Below, piece by piece: positions 1 to 10,435 of a stretch of 64,000 nucleotides of DNA. The translations under genes and the position numbers were made by a program. Origin of the DNA: Oceanospirillaceae bacterium (GTDB lineage Bacteria > Pseudomonadota > Gammaproteobacteria > Pseudomonadales > Balneatricaceae); NCBI GenBank assembly GCA_013373085.1, contig JABXIM010000059.1:1-64000 (forward strand), given 5' to 3'. Every line of letters begins with the position of its first letter. Position 1 is the stretch's first letter. The notes below the pieces were generated by a model. That model was not told where the DNA came from. It saw nothing but the letters and a program-made list of their open reading frames with translations, and did not search any database.

Positions 1-77
1 CCAAGAAGCTCTCGGACAAGCAATCTTCGCGACTCTCCGCACTGGTAGGTGCCGAAATCACAGAATCCGATCGTTAG
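1..77 (+). CDS. 3' end of an unidentified gene used as integration target (partial)
   Basis: An open frame enters from the window edge and stops at 75-77. Its last 16 residues (SRLSALVGAEITESDR) recur at the right end of the island at 48870. The family is not recognisable from 24 residues. The duplication of just this 3' end suggests that the gene is the insertion site and that its coding sequence was restored by the incoming element. Confidence 0.45.
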   Translation, partial: KKLSDKQSSRLSALVGAEITESDR

Positions 78-180
78 TTTGATTGTGGGGGTCGAGTGAG
101 CCCAGTGAGATGGGGCTAAAGCCCAGAGAATACGTGGCTTTGAGCAAATCAAGCGTCGACCGGACTGAATCCGGTCCTTA
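22..180 (+). repeat. Left copy of 159-bp island-flanking direct repeat (putative attL)
   Basis: This stretch is repeated at 48815-48973 in the same orientation with a single mismatch (A at 146, G at 48939). It spans the last codons and stop of the gene ending at 77, then about 100 non-coding bases, and ends in a perfect 7-bp inverted repeat (158-176, loop ctgaa). Such repeats mark the ends of elements integrated by tyrosine recombinases. Confidence 0.85.
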
Positions 181-282
181 TGTCGATTCCAGTTTCAAAC
201 TGAATTCTTCCTCTTTATAAATCAGAGACTTATCGGGATTTTTCCAATTAGCAGCTGCTGACGTTTCCAGTTTAAACCGGAA
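158..282. other. Three related quasi-palindromes at the island's left end
   Basis: Palindromes lie at 158-176 (gaccgga/tccggtc arms), about 186-205 (attccagttt/aaactgaat arms) and 265-282 (ttccagtttaaaccggaa, 16 of 18 positions symmetric). They share a loose ttcc-rgttt half-site. They may be recombinase arm or core sites; only the first lies inside the direct repeat. The rest of 283-542 shows no gene. Confidence 0.4.
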
Positions 283-542
283 TTTTCCCGAAACGCCACA
301 TGAGGGGCTGGGCCCCCTAATTTGATTTGCGTCCGTCGATTCAGCATGTGTATAGGTAAAGATTATTGGCAGGTAGTAGGGTTGTCAATTTAATAGGTCC
401 CGGTGCCAATGCCGATACAATGCCGGCTCTTGAGCACAGCGCACGGTGCTCCGACGGAAGTGTCGGTGACTCACTTCGAGGGCTTGCCATAGTCCCGTTT
501 TGAGACTAGCGTGCACCTGTTAGACCCATTACGCTGGCGACA

Positions 543-813
543 TTGAACCACCGTACGATGATGCTCAAATCGATCCGCACTGATGCCGACTACCGTGCGG
601 CACTGAAAGAAATCGAAACGCTGATGATGGCGGAGCCAGGCACACCCGAAGGCGAAAAGCTCGACGTTCTGGTTACGCTGGTCGAGGCCTACGAAAGCAA
701 GCATTACCCGCTGGGTCGACCCAGCCATCAAGTTCCAGATGGAGCAGAAAGGCCTCACGGTGAAAGACAGGGAGCCGATTCATGATCAAGCCGCCTCGCC
801 AGCCCATGCATAA
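543..813 (+). pseudogene. HigA-like antitoxin, frameshifted and truncated
   Basis: The first 58 residues (MNHRTMMLKSIRTDADYRA onward, to the SKHYPLG motif) look like the N-terminal part of HigA/XRE-type antitoxins, which normally continue into a helix-turn-helix of the form IKFRMEQKGLTVKDLEP. After about base 715 that continuation (AIKFQMEQKGLTVKDREPI) is found in another frame and stops early at 811-813, so most of the DNA-binding domain is lost. No HigB toxin gene is visible upstream. The family assignment is from remembered family features. Confidence 0.6.
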
Positions 814-854
814 CGTAACAAGGCGATCCGTCTCTCCGTTCGCCAGTTTTCTCC

Positions 855-3233
855 ATGCCTGCATTCGATAGTCCTACGGCTGCACAGGAAGAACTGAACG
901 CCATAGACAAGCGGCTTGCTGAGCTCGAAGCCGAGAAGCAACGGCTGGAACAGCGAAAGCAGGCGCTACTGCGGGCACCTCCAGCCCATGCGCAGCTGAT
1001 ACGCAGCCCAGAACAAAAGGTCCAGTTGTTCCGCGATCTCTTCAGGGGGCGCAGCGACTTGTTTGCCGTACGTTGGCAAAACGCCCAGGGGCGTCATGGT
1101 TATTCCGTCGCCTGTCACAACGAATGGATACCCGGCATTTGCAAGAAGCCGAAAGTCAAATGCGGTGACTGTGGCCATAAGCACTTCAAAACGCTCGATC
1201 ATCAGGCGATATACGACCACTTGGCGGGAAAGCAGGTGGTCGGGCTCTATCCGTTAGTGCCCGGGAACCGCTGTCATCTACTGGCAGCGGACTTCGACAA
1301 GACGGGGTGGCAGGATGCCGTGAAAGCGATGTCGAAAGTGTGCCACCAGGCATCGATACCTCACGCAGTCGAAATATCGCGGTCCGGCAATGGCGCTCAT
1401 CTCTGGGTCTTTTTCTCGGAACCGGTGCAGGCCCAGGATGCGCGCCGTCTGGGCTTCGCGCTTCTCGACAAGGCGATGGAGATCCATCCCGGGCTCTCCT
1501 TCGACTCCTATGATCGGTTATTTCCCAACCAGGATCATATGCCGGAAGGTGGTTTCGGTAATTTGATCGCCTTACCGCTTCAGCACCAGGCGCGAAGGCA
1601 GGGTAACAGCCAGTTCGTCGACGCCGATCTTCATGCGTACCCGGATCAGTGGCGCTTCCTGTTACAACTTGGCCGGCTGTCAGCTGACGGTCTGTCCAGA
1701 TTGCTAGGAGAGCTTGAACCGGAACGGGCTGCGACAATTGACGAGCGCCCGCCCTGGGAACAAGGGCTACGCATTGACCATGGCCGAATTGAAGGCTGCC
1801 CCGAGAGCGTCACGCTGACGTTGGCCAATCACATCTACATCAAACAGGACGCGATTCCGGTGCCCCTGATAACAAGGCTGAAACGGCTGGCCAGCTTTTC
1901 GAATCCTGTGTTCTTCAAAACCCAGGCGCTTCGCTTTTCCACGCATGGTATACCGCGCTTTATTACCTGCGCTCGAATCGAACAGGGGTACCTGTCACTC
2001 CCGCGCGGATGCCTGGATGATGTGAGAGACTTGCTAAAGGAGCAGCACATACAGATCGAAGTTGAAGATCATCGACACAGCGGTCAGCCACTTAACGACA
2101 TGGCATTTCTGGGTGATTTGAGACCGGACCAGAGTCGAGCGATCGAGGCAATGGTCGCGCACGATACCGGTATCCTGCATGCCCCCACGGCCTTCGGCAA
2201 AACGGTCACGGCGATCGGGCTCATCGCCAAGCGCCGCGTAAACACCCTGATTCTGACCCACAGTCGTCAACTACTCGACCAGTGGAAAGAGCGCATCCAG
2301 TCATTCACCACCGGAGTGAATGTGGGAATCACCGGTGGCGGCAAGAAGAAGCCGACGGAAGAAATCGATATAGCGACGTACCAGAGCCTGATCGATAAGA
2401 AGGACAACACTGTCTCCGAATACGTTCAGCGATACGGTCAGGTCATCATCGACGAGTGTCACCATATCTCCGCACCGCGATATGAAATGCTGCTCAACGA
2501 AGTCCGAGCAAAGTACATAGTAGGTCTCACAGCGACACCGGACAGGCAGGATGGTCATCAGAAGATCATGTTCATGGTCGCCGGCCCCATCCGTCACAAG
2601 GTCAAAGCGGATCAGGGGGCAAAATTCCAGCAAACAGTGTTTGTGAGCCGACGCTATGATCAGCCTCCCGCCGAGCTGAGGCTATCTGATGAGCGACCGC
2701 ATATCGCATCGGTCTATCGGTGGTTGGCGACAAATGAAGCGCGCAATTCAGCCATAGCTGAAGATGTCGTCACCGCTGTAGAACGCGGGCGCCATCCGCT
2801 GCTGCTGACTGAGCGGCGTGATCATGCTGAAGCATTGGCTCAGCTCCTGGCATCGAGAGGACTCAGGGGGCTGGTGTTGAGAGGCGCTATGCGCGCCACG
2901 GAACGCAAACGTGCAAACGAGCAGTTGGCCTCGGCCCAAGTGCTCGTCGCCACGGGCAAGTACGTCGGTGAAGGCTTTGACCTGCCGCGACTGGACACGC
3001 TGTTTCTCGCACTACCCATCGCCTGGAAAGGCTCACTGGCGCAGTATGCAGGCCGTCTCCACCGGGCAGTGGAGGGGAAAGAGGCCGTCACAATCCATGA
3101 CTACCTGGACTGCTCGTTACCGATGTTGCAGCGCATGTTCCAGAAGCGAGAGAAGGGGTATGCCGCGATGGGATATGACGTTAGATTTCCTGATCAAGAT
3201 AACGCCAGAAGCACCCTTGAGCTGGAGCTGTAA
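855..3233 (+). CDS. TOTE-type archaeo-eukaryotic primase fused to superfamily 2 helicase
   Basis: The 792-residue protein has a short N-terminal coiled coil (about 8-45), then an archaeo-eukaryotic primase-like domain with a CGDCGHKHF Cys/His knuckle, an acidic AADFD motif near 145 and a GNGAHLWVFF strand. A superfamily 2 helicase follows, with Walker A APTAFGKT near 443, DECHH near 533, TATPDR, and a C-terminal QYAGRLHR motif VI. This order matches the primase-helicase of TOTE conflict systems, thought to act on invading DNA. No partner gene (polymerase or reverse transcriptase) is next to it, so it may act alone. A short fragment of a second copy lies at 12744-12846. Confidence 0.85.
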   Translation: MPAFDSPTAAQEELNAIDKRLAELEAEKQRLEQRKQALLRAPPAHAQLIRSPEQKVQLFRDLFRGRSDLFAVRWQNAQGRHGYSVACHNEWIPGICKKPKVKCGDCGHKHFKTLDHQAIYDHLAGKQVVGLYPLVPGNRCHLLAADFDKTGWQDAVKAMSKVCHQASIPHAVEISRSGNGAHLWVFFSEPVQAQDARRLGFALLDKAMEIHPGLSFDSYDRLFPNQDHMPEGGFGNLIALPLQHQARRQGNSQFVDADLHAYPDQWRFLLQLGRLSADGLSRLLGELEPERAATIDERPPWEQGLRIDHGRIEGCPESVTLTLANHIYIKQDAIPVPLITRLKRLASFSNPVFFKTQALRFSTHGIPRFITCARIEQGYLSLPRGCLDDVRDLLKEQHIQIEVEDHRHSGQPLNDMAFLGDLRPDQSRAIEAMVAHDTGILHAPTAFGKTVTAIGLIAKRRVNTLILTHSRQLLDQWKERIQSFTTGVNVGITGGGKKKPTEEIDIATYQSLIDKKDNTVSEYVQRYGQVIIDECHHISAPRYEMLLNEVRAKYIVGLTATPDRQDGHQKIMFMVAGPIRHKVKADQGAKFQQTVFVSRRYDQPPAELRLSDERPHIASVYRWLATNEARNSAIAEDVVTAVERGRHPLLLTERRDHAEALAQLLASRGLRGLVLRGAMRATERKRANEQLASAQVLVATGKYVGEGFDLPRLDTLFLALPIAWKGSLAQYAGRLHRAVEGKEAVTIHDYLDCSLPMLQRMFQKREKGYAAMGYDVRFPDQDNARSTLELEL

Positions 3234-3259
3234 ATCGCAAATCCGTGGGAAGCCCGGTA

Positions 3260-3275
3260 GAGTGAAAAGTCACTC
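3260..3275. other. Small hairpin 3' of the primase-helicase gene
   Basis: Perfect 6-bp arms gagtga and tcactc surround a 4-base loop, 26 bases after the helicase stop. No T-tract follows, so a terminator role is uncertain. The remaining space between two convergent genes shows no other feature. Confidence 0.3.
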
Positions 3276-3437
3276 TGAATATGCACCTTTTAGGGCTCTT
3301 TTCTATGGCGGCCTCATTAGGAGCGACCATACTGGGGCCTGGCGAGGGTTAAGAGGGAATTGATGGCGGCGGATGATCGCTAGCATCGGCACGGACAGCC
3401 AGCAACACCGCCCCTCGCACAGATGCCTCCAATAGCC

Positions 3438-4325
3438 TTAGCCAATCTTCCTGCCGAAACTGAGCTCCTGAAGCTGATGGTAGTCGTCCAATACGACGGG
3501 GAAAGCCGCGGGATTTTTCCGTTCATCCTCATGGAGTGGCTCAGTGGGCACTTGCATCAGCTGTAATAGATAGATTGCTAACGCCCTGCGGGTCGGTATT
3601 TGCATGACTTCGTCATCAAAGCAGCGTTCCAACCTGACCATTGCTTGCTGCTCGGCAGAGAGATTCGGGTTCGTAATCAGACTTAGCACAATCTCTTCAT
3701 GCCAAAGCGAATCCTCGGACGCATCGATCAGTGGGGCTCCGTGCAATTCTCCACAGTGCAAAATACGCGCTAGCACAAAGTCACGAAACTCCCGGTTCCG
3801 CTCGCAGAAGGCCCGCACATGCCAGCGATACCCACTTGATACCAATGTATGGGGGGAGATAATTCTTTCCTCCCCCAAAGGGTTCTGAAAGGATGCATAG
3901 ACCAATTCTAGACGCTGCTGTTTACGACAGGCCTCAACGATCTTCCTCACAACTTCAGGATCAGCGCGACGCGCAGGTGCCCTGACAACTTGGGTGTTCG
4001 GGCTAGGTAACTCAACGCGCTCAATGAAACCTTCAAGCAGGCTATGGGAGTCAAGCAGGTTGAGGTACTCGTCAACTGATCCAGCGGTAAAAATGGGCTT
4101 GAAGCCAGGGGAAGGCGCATAGCCTTTGAGCTTCGTGTCGTACAACAAGTTCGCGGGCGCTAGCTCCTTGTATTGATTGATATCGCGTGAGGCCTGCTGA
4201 CGTTTGATGCCAAATGTACTGCATAGGTGGTTTGTGGTCAGACGCCCCTCCCAGTGTGCAATGATCTCGATGTAGCGATACCTCAGCAGGACTTCCCACT
4301 TCAAATCTGCCAGCACGCTTGCCAT
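3438..4325 (-). CDS. WYL-domain transcriptional regulator (BrxR/CapW-like) of the Wadjet locus
   Basis: The 295-residue protein has an N-terminal winged helix-turn-helix (about 24-57, TNHLCSTFGIKRQQASRDI) and a WYL domain (about 125-190) with the core GYRWHVRA in place of W-Y-L, then a C-terminal extension. This layout matches BrxR/CapW regulators, which repress defence operons and may sense a nucleic-acid ligand. It is divergent from jetA, with about 237 bases between starts that carry repeated acatgt motifs. A role in controlling jetABCD and itself is inferred from position. Confidence 0.85.
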   Translation of the reverse strand: MASVLADLKWEVLLRYRYIEIIAHWEGRLTTNHLCSTFGIKRQQASRDINQYKELAPANLLYDTKLKGYAPSPGFKPIFTAGSVDEYLNLLDSHSLLEGFIERVELPSPNTQVVRAPARRADPEVVRKIVEACRKQQRLELVYASFQNPLGEERIISPHTLVSSGYRWHVRAFCERNREFRDFVLARILHCGELHGAPLIDASEDSLWHEEIVLSLITNPNLSAEQQAMVRLERCFDDEVMQIPTRRALAIYLLQLMQVPTEPLHEDERKNPAAFPVVLDDYHQLQELSFGRKIG

Positions 4326-4345
4326 ATCGTATGTCCTTTCGGCGG

Positions 4346-4393
4346 TACATGTAGCTTGAAATCAACATGTATATGTATACAGATATTACATGT
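4346..4393. promoter_or_regulatory. Candidate operator with three acatgt motifs upstream of WYL gene and jetA
   Basis: The palindrome tacatgta occurs at 4346-4353, acatgtatatgtata at 4365-4379 and tacatgt at 4387-4393, all just upstream of the regulator start. Repeated palindromic half-sites at about 20-base spacing are what a dimeric winged-helix repressor would bind. This is positional inference only. Confidence 0.45.
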
Positions 4394-4562
4394 CTTAAAA
4401 CAATACACTACCATGCCCGTATGTGAAGACCAGAACGGTTCACCAAGATACACATCGGCTGGTCTATGAATTAGTATCGGCAGGATATCGTAGTAGGCAG
4501 GACGCCGACACGAAGAGGTGGGGCTTTTGCTTACCCCTCTTCATGGACTGAAGGAGCGGTAT

Positions 4563-6050
4563 ATGACGTATCGAAGCAGCTTTTTCGTTGGCAACAATGC
4601 CCACTTCTTTTCGCCCCTAAACGGCAAGTTTCGGGAGCAAGCCTATCAGTGCATCTGCGAACTCTATGATCAGGTAAATGGTCCAGAGTGTGACTTTCGC
4701 TCGACGTTAAGCCGCCGAGATGTACTCGATACCTTTGACCATGTCATACGGCACACTCCGCTACTCGACAGTGAAGACACCCCTGTTGGCGAAGAGCTTG
4801 ATAGTCGTGACCTGGCGAGCCAATTGCTCCGAAAACTGATCGATTGTGGCTGGCTCGAAACCTATCGTGACCCCAGCCATATGCGCACATCCTATCGGTT
4901 TACCTGGCTCGGCAGGCGTTTTGCCACCGTTTTCACCCAGGATCAGGATGACATCCAGATTGATACGCAAAACAGTCGATCAACGCTGGTGCATCTGCGC
5001 AGTTTCGTCGACCGCTATCAATCCGAACAGGTGATCGATACCGACGCATTGATGATGGCTGTGAGGTTTTCGAGAGGCGTCGTTAATGACTTTACCGAAG
5101 CGATCGAACACACGGTCAGTCGGCGAGTCCTCCTGATCGCGACTATCAACGAAGATCTAAAGGAAGCGCGTGCCCGGGGCCAACAAACCTTGGAGTACAT
5201 GGCGGGACCTTTCATGCAGGAACTGTCTGATCGATTTCTGCGTGACAATATCGATCTATTCAACCGGGAAATTATCGATCTGCTGACAACCATTATGATG
5301 TGGCCCACCGACGTCAAAATCGATATTGAAAAGCGTCTGCGCAAACGTCACCCTAAGCTGTTGGACAAGCTTACCCAACAAAGGCCACACCCGTTTCTTC
5401 TGGGGTGGGCGAATGAGCAGATAGAACGCTATGTGGAGCAGGCAAGCCAAGTGTTGATGCCTGAATTACGGCGCGAAGTCCGCTCACTGGTTCATAGAGC
5501 CAAAATGCATTTCGATTATCTGAATCGGCTCAACTACCAATCGGACTCTCCGGATTCGATTCTCAATGTGATTCGCCGACTGGAGGCTTTGACCGTGGAG
5601 GCGAAGCACTCTGTGCTAGAGCATGCTGTGACCTTCGGCACGGGGTTCGATATTCGGCTGATGAACATCGACCAGGTAACGCCTCCGAAATCTATCACGA
5701 GAAAGGATGAGGTCAACACGGTCGAAGTAATCCCTGAGTTAACCGATGACGAAAAGCGTCGCTTGCTAATTGCACGTGCCATCAATGAAAGCTTTCAGGC
5801 GAACAGCCTGGAGGTCAGGGACTACATTATCAATGCGCTACATGAGACACGGTTTGTACAGATGCATGAGCTTCCAGTGACCTCAACCAAAGAATTGATT
5901 TGTGCACTCAACGCTCTTTCTCATGCAGGTATTAGTGCCATCAATCCAGTCTCTGGTCAACCGCTATTTAGAATCACGCCCCGTGCAGAACGCATGAACA
6001 ATGAATACTTCGACGCGCCCAACTACGAAATTGAATACCTCGGAGAATGA
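4563..6050 (+). CDS. jetA: Wadjet subunit JetA
   Basis: The 495-residue protein opens with FVGNNAHFFSPLNGKFREQAY and has the all-helical winged-helix layout of the JetA family (formerly DUF5716). JetA is the kleisin-like subunit that bridges the SMC-like JetC dimer with JetB. The start at 4563 is chosen over an upstream in-frame codon at 4518 because an AAGGAG Shine-Dalgarno lies 7 bases before it. The stop overlaps the jetB start by four bases, so translation is coupled. A truncated second copy of the same family lies at 26950. Confidence 0.9.
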   Translation: MTYRSSFFVGNNAHFFSPLNGKFREQAYQCICELYDQVNGPECDFRSTLSRRDVLDTFDHVIRHTPLLDSEDTPVGEELDSRDLASQLLRKLIDCGWLETYRDPSHMRTSYRFTWLGRRFATVFTQDQDDIQIDTQNSRSTLVHLRSFVDRYQSEQVIDTDALMMAVRFSRGVVNDFTEAIEHTVSRRVLLIATINEDLKEARARGQQTLEYMAGPFMQELSDRFLRDNIDLFNREIIDLLTTIMMWPTDVKIDIEKRLRKRHPKLLDKLTQQRPHPFLLGWANEQIERYVEQASQVLMPELRREVRSLVHRAKMHFDYLNRLNYQSDSPDSILNVIRRLEALTVEAKHSVLEHAVTFGTGFDIRLMNIDQVTPPKSITRKDEVNTVEVIPELTDDEKRRLLIARAINESFQANSLEVRDYIINALHETRFVQMHELPVTSTKELICALNALSHAGISAINPVSGQPLFRITPRAERMNNEYFDAPNYEIEYLGE

Positions 6051-6769
6051 GCATGTTGACTGACAATATCCAGGCAGCGGCCCAACGGCGTGGTCTTTCC
6101 ATTGAAACCTTCCGAAAGATCATTCTTCGACTACTAGGCCGGCAAGTTATCTATCGTTTGAAGAGTCAGCGTGATCGTGAGCTATTCGATGCTTTTTTGA
6201 TGTTACGGGAATCCGTTACCGACTACCTGGATGTCATGGGTATCCGTCTTGCGGTCAACGAGCAGGGCGGCTTCGTGATCGCGTATCCGCCAGGTAGCTC
6301 TGTGCCAGGTATAGAGGAAGAGGCGTTAGTGGATCAGGGAGCCGAGATACAGCGACGCCTGAAGGCTGAAGAAAAAGGGCTGCTTTTAGCATTACGCATG
6401 ATCTTTGAGGATACCTTACGGGCCGGCACGCTCACTGACGAAGGCTTGGCAATGGCTGAACTCAGTGCCGTTTATACGCGGTATCAACAGATTGTCGGGC
6501 GAGAGATGGCCAGCAATGTTACCGAGCGGGAGAAATCCTTTGACCAACTCAAACGCATGTCGATTATTCATGAGTGTGGTGACATCCAGGACAGCGAGAG
6601 CTTGCTGAGTATTACCCCGATTGTCGAATACCTTTCTCTGAGTTCAGTCACCAGTGCATTGTCGCAAGTCGAAGCTGGGGAGCCCCTAATACTGGAGCAG
6701 GCGGCCCCCGAATCGCTCGAACAAGAAAATATCCTTTCATCAGAGGAGGATGCGAATGTACCTGGCTAA
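6047..6769 (+). CDS. jetB: Wadjet subunit JetB
   Basis: The 240-residue protein sits between jetA (4-base ATGA overlap) and jetC (20-base overlap). It is predicted to be helical with winged-helix segments, as in the JetB family (DUF4194), the KITE-like partner that binds the kleisin. No catalytic motif is expected or seen. The assignment rests on order, size and sequences such as FDQLKRMSIIHECGDIQDS. Confidence 0.85.
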   Translation: MSMLTDNIQAAAQRRGLSIETFRKIILRLLGRQVIYRLKSQRDRELFDAFLMLRESVTDYLDVMGIRLAVNEQGGFVIAYPPGSSVPGIEEEALVDQGAEIQRRLKAEEKGLLLALRMIFEDTLRAGTLTDEGLAMAELSAVYTRYQQIVGREMASNVTEREKSFDQLKRMSIIHECGDIQDSESLLSITPIVEYLSLSSVTSALSQVEAGEPLILEQAAPESLEQENILSSEEDANVPG

Positions 6770-9700
6770 TCTAGGGCTGATCAACTGGGCGAACCTGCCC
6801 AATCAGCATTTCCATTTTGATCGCATCAACATGATCAACGGCGAGTCTGGTACCGGTAAGACAACCCTGCTTGATGCTATTCAAACTCTGATGACTGCCG
6901 CAAAGAAAGGGCTGTACAATACAACGCTGGCCAGGACGAAGTCTCTCAGAGTAGCCGTAAGCGCAAAGGCCGGTCACTCGCATCCTATGTGCTTGGCTGT
7001 GATGAAGAGCGTTATGCCCGTCTGAATCCTTGCTCGGGTTATATCATTGGTAATTTTTCCCCATCACCAGAGGACCAAAGTACAGGACCGCTCTGTGCTG
7101 TGATTGGCGTCAGCGCAGAGCTAGAAATTACTGGAAAGCAGCGGGATGCCCGAGAGCGCAACATGCAGATGGCGGTCATCACAGGGGCACATCTGGATAT
7201 CCAGGATTTGATGGTTGAGCTGGGAAGTGGGCAAAAAGCTGCCGTCAGCGTTTCAGAATTGGAACGGCATTTGAAGCGTACCCGGCCCACGCTGATCAAG
7301 CACGCCTATTTTCCCCGGGGGAAAGAAGACTACCTGTGTAAGCTCTACGGTGCGCTGCATGGTAAAGGCGCGGTCAGCGCATTGGATGCGACCACATCAG
7401 CTAAGCAGTTAAGCCGATTCATGGCATACAAGAGCCTCGATGATGTGAACGCGTTTGTTCGGGATACCATTCTTGAGCCAGAGGATATGTCGTCCGCTAT
7501 CCGGGAAATTGCGCAACTCATGCGCAATGTTGACGCGATGCACCAAGAGTCCTTGCAGATTCAGGCTGGTGTTCAGTTCCTTGAACAGGCAGCAACTCAG
7601 GGACAGAAGGCGCTAGGTCTCATTGTTAACGAGCAGTGCTCGAGCTACGAACACTACACCCGGGCGATGCATAGTGCTCATAGAGAAGCAAATGATCTGG
7701 GAGATCGCATTCGGCAGTTTAAGAGCGAGGTCGCACAGTCAGAGGAAAAGGCAAAAGAGGTTAAAACCGAGAGTCAGCAAAAGCAGGAAGAAGCCGGCCG
7801 TCTGAAAATCCAGCTCGAAAGCATCCCAGTAATCGCTCAGAAGAAAGCGATTGAGGCGAACATCCAGCGCTTAGATCGCGAACTGGCGAAGTCTGGTGCT
7901 GAGGTGTTGCAGAAGGAGCAGCTGCGCCAGGGCCAGGTAACGAATCTGGATAACTGGAAACAGTGCTTATCCCTACAAGAAGAGGCTGTCCGTGCTCTGA
8001 TTTCTGACGAACCGACCTTACATGACTGGAATCTACGGCTGAAACAGACCTATCAAGCTCTGAACAACCCTGAAATACAGGTTCAATCTTGGGCACGCGA
8101 AGGTTCGACACCTGGTGAGGCAATGTCCTGGCTTACGCCTGTCAGGGATCTGACATCAGACCTGAAAGAGGCTGTAGCCAACGTCATAGATGAGTGGCGT
8201 GAGAAACGGTACGGTCAAAAGAGGATTCGTGAAGAGGCTAACGGCGCGGTCGAAAGCCTGGAGAACGAAATAGGCCAGCTGGAGAGAAACCAGCTGCGCT
8301 ATCCCCAAGATACGACAACTGCTTTAAAACTACTGCAAGATCAGTTACCAGAAGCAGAGCCTAGAGTCCTGTGTGAATACATCGAGGTAACTGATCCAAA
8401 TTGGCAGATGGCGATTGAGTCAATCGTCGGCAATCAGCGCTTCTCAATCATTGTAGAGCCAGATTACGAAGAGGAGGCGGTCAGCCTGATCGAGAGGTCC
8501 AAGCTCGGTCGCGCCATCATTATCCAGGGACACCGGGCTTTAACCCAGGGAAAAGGATTGGTGGATCGGTCGATTGTCCATCTGATGCGAATCGAGGACC
8601 CCATCGCTCAGGCATATATCTCAGCTGCTTATGGCAACGTGGAGCAGATCTTTCATTTCTCAGACCTGAAGCGTGCGGCGCGTGGCGTGATGGCGAATGG
8701 CCGCTCTGCGGGTTCCTTCACCTACCGGGTCAGCCGGCTATCTGACGGCGATCTTGTGTTCGGTGCAGCTGCACGTCAGCGTGCGCTTGAAGCCAAAAAG
8801 CGTCAGTTACCGCTTCTCCAGGAAGCATTCAAAAAGGCATCCGAGATAGAGAGGGGCATAGATCGTTGGGTAGCCTGCTCAGAGAAGATTGTCTCGGTGG
8901 AACTGGCCGCCGCCGTTGAAAAAATGCGTGAACAACAATCGGACCTTGCGAGTGAGAAGCGCGCGCTTGATCAGCTAGATATTACTGACCATACCGAGCT
9001 TCAGGAGGCCTTGAGGCAACTAAACGGTGAAATAAGGGCGTTGACTGATGAACGAGAAAAACTGATCCGTACGGCGTCTGAACTCGGAAACGAAGTGAAA
9101 ACCCTGACCAAGGCCCAAGAAGAAAAGCAGAGAGACGTTACCAAGTTTGAGCGCCTTCAAAGCCTGTATCAGGGGATCCTCACAGAACTCGTACATTGCG
9201 GAGCAACCATAGAACTCGAGCAGCTGTTAGATCAGGTAGATGAGAACTTGGATCAGGGCACCGTCCTTTTTCTACATAACGAAGACTATCAGGTCAGCGT
9301 CATGAACGCTGTACAAAGTCTCATCTCTAGGACCATGGAGTTCAATCGCGCTCGAATCCATAACCTTCAAATCGTAGCCGTTGGGCTTGAATCGACCGCT
9401 CCAAAGCCGCATGAGGAACCCGCAGTCATCGCGCAATTTAATGTAATCAAAGCCGTGACCGACAGGGTAACACAGTCACTTGAACGTCTCCGAGACCATG
9501 TGTTGGCTGAACACCAACAGGCACTGGCTAATTTATCTGAGCAGTTCAACAATATCTTTGTCTCGAACCTTTGCCATGGCGTCTACAACAAGGTTGGTGA
9601 GGGGGCCGAAAAGCTCAAACGTTATAACCGGAAGTTAAGCCAACACATCTTTGGACGTGAGCACTACAGGTTCGCTTATGAGTTCATCCCCGAGTACCAG

Positions 9701-10435
9701 GACTACTACAACTTTTTTAAAGAAGTGGTGGAACTTAACCAAAAGAGCATGGATGAACACACGTTGTCGCTTTTCGCTGAGGAAACGGGAGGCTCACTCA
9801 GCGAAGACGGTCAACGTATTTTCGATGACCTAAAGGACAAACTGCTGGGTAAGGACGGTGAACCGATCGACGTTGCCATCGAGCATCTGAAGCACCTTAC
9901 GGATTATCGAAATTACCGCAGTTACGACATCCTGAAGGTTCTGCCAGATAACCATCAGATATCACTAAAAGACAACGCATCAGCTTCCGGTGGTCAGTCC
10001 GAAAGTCCAGGCTATGTCATCCGTGCTGCCGGTCTTTCCTCTGCACTCAAAGTAGAGGACTCTGCCAGCGCACTCAGAATGGTGTTGATCGACGAGAGCT
10101 TCGCCAAGATGGATGGGCCTCGTAGCCGTGAAGTGATCACGTATTTGAGCAACACCTTGGGTTTTCAGGTGATCTTTGTAGTGCCAACGATCAAGATGGG
10201 GACCTATGTAAACCTGGTCAATCGCCAGTTCGAGGTCATCAAGACAATCTCACCTCACCGCAGAGGTGAGCTAGATACCCTGGTCACCGTCAGTGACAAA
10301 AACCTGAACAGTTCGACAATCAACATACTGGCAGGGAAAGACCAGCAGCGGATACAAGCCCACTACGAGAACATGGAGTTGATGAGCTTGCTTGCAGAGT
10401 TTGATGGGGAAGGCGCTCATGTCAACGAAGCCTGA
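6750..10435 (+). pseudogene. jetC: Wadjet SMC-like ATPase JetC with a single-base frameshift
   Basis: Conceptually this is a protein of about 1228 residues that forms the loop-extruding motor of Wadjet. The N-terminal frame (6750-7025) holds Walker A GESGTGKT at residues 31-38. The frame then breaks at base 6920: up to there it reads GLYN, and the next frame reads YNAGQDEVSQSS. One T is missing from an expected aattac. The second frame is open to 10435 and carries long coiled coils, a hinge region, the signature ASGGQSESPGY (about 9980) and Walker B VLIDES (about 10085). Without correction Walker A is severed from the rest and the system should be dead. A sequencing indel is equally possible. 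Confidence 0.85.

Noticed and set aside
471-758. Minus-strand open frame over the HigA-like remnant
   Set aside because: It is antisense to sequence with clear HigA resemblance, and it shows no ribosome site or family match.
1186-1737. 183-residue minus-strand frame inside the TOTE gene
   Set aside because: It lies opposite the primase domain, is rich in Arg, Pro and Ser, and has no domain; it is a shadow of the real gene.
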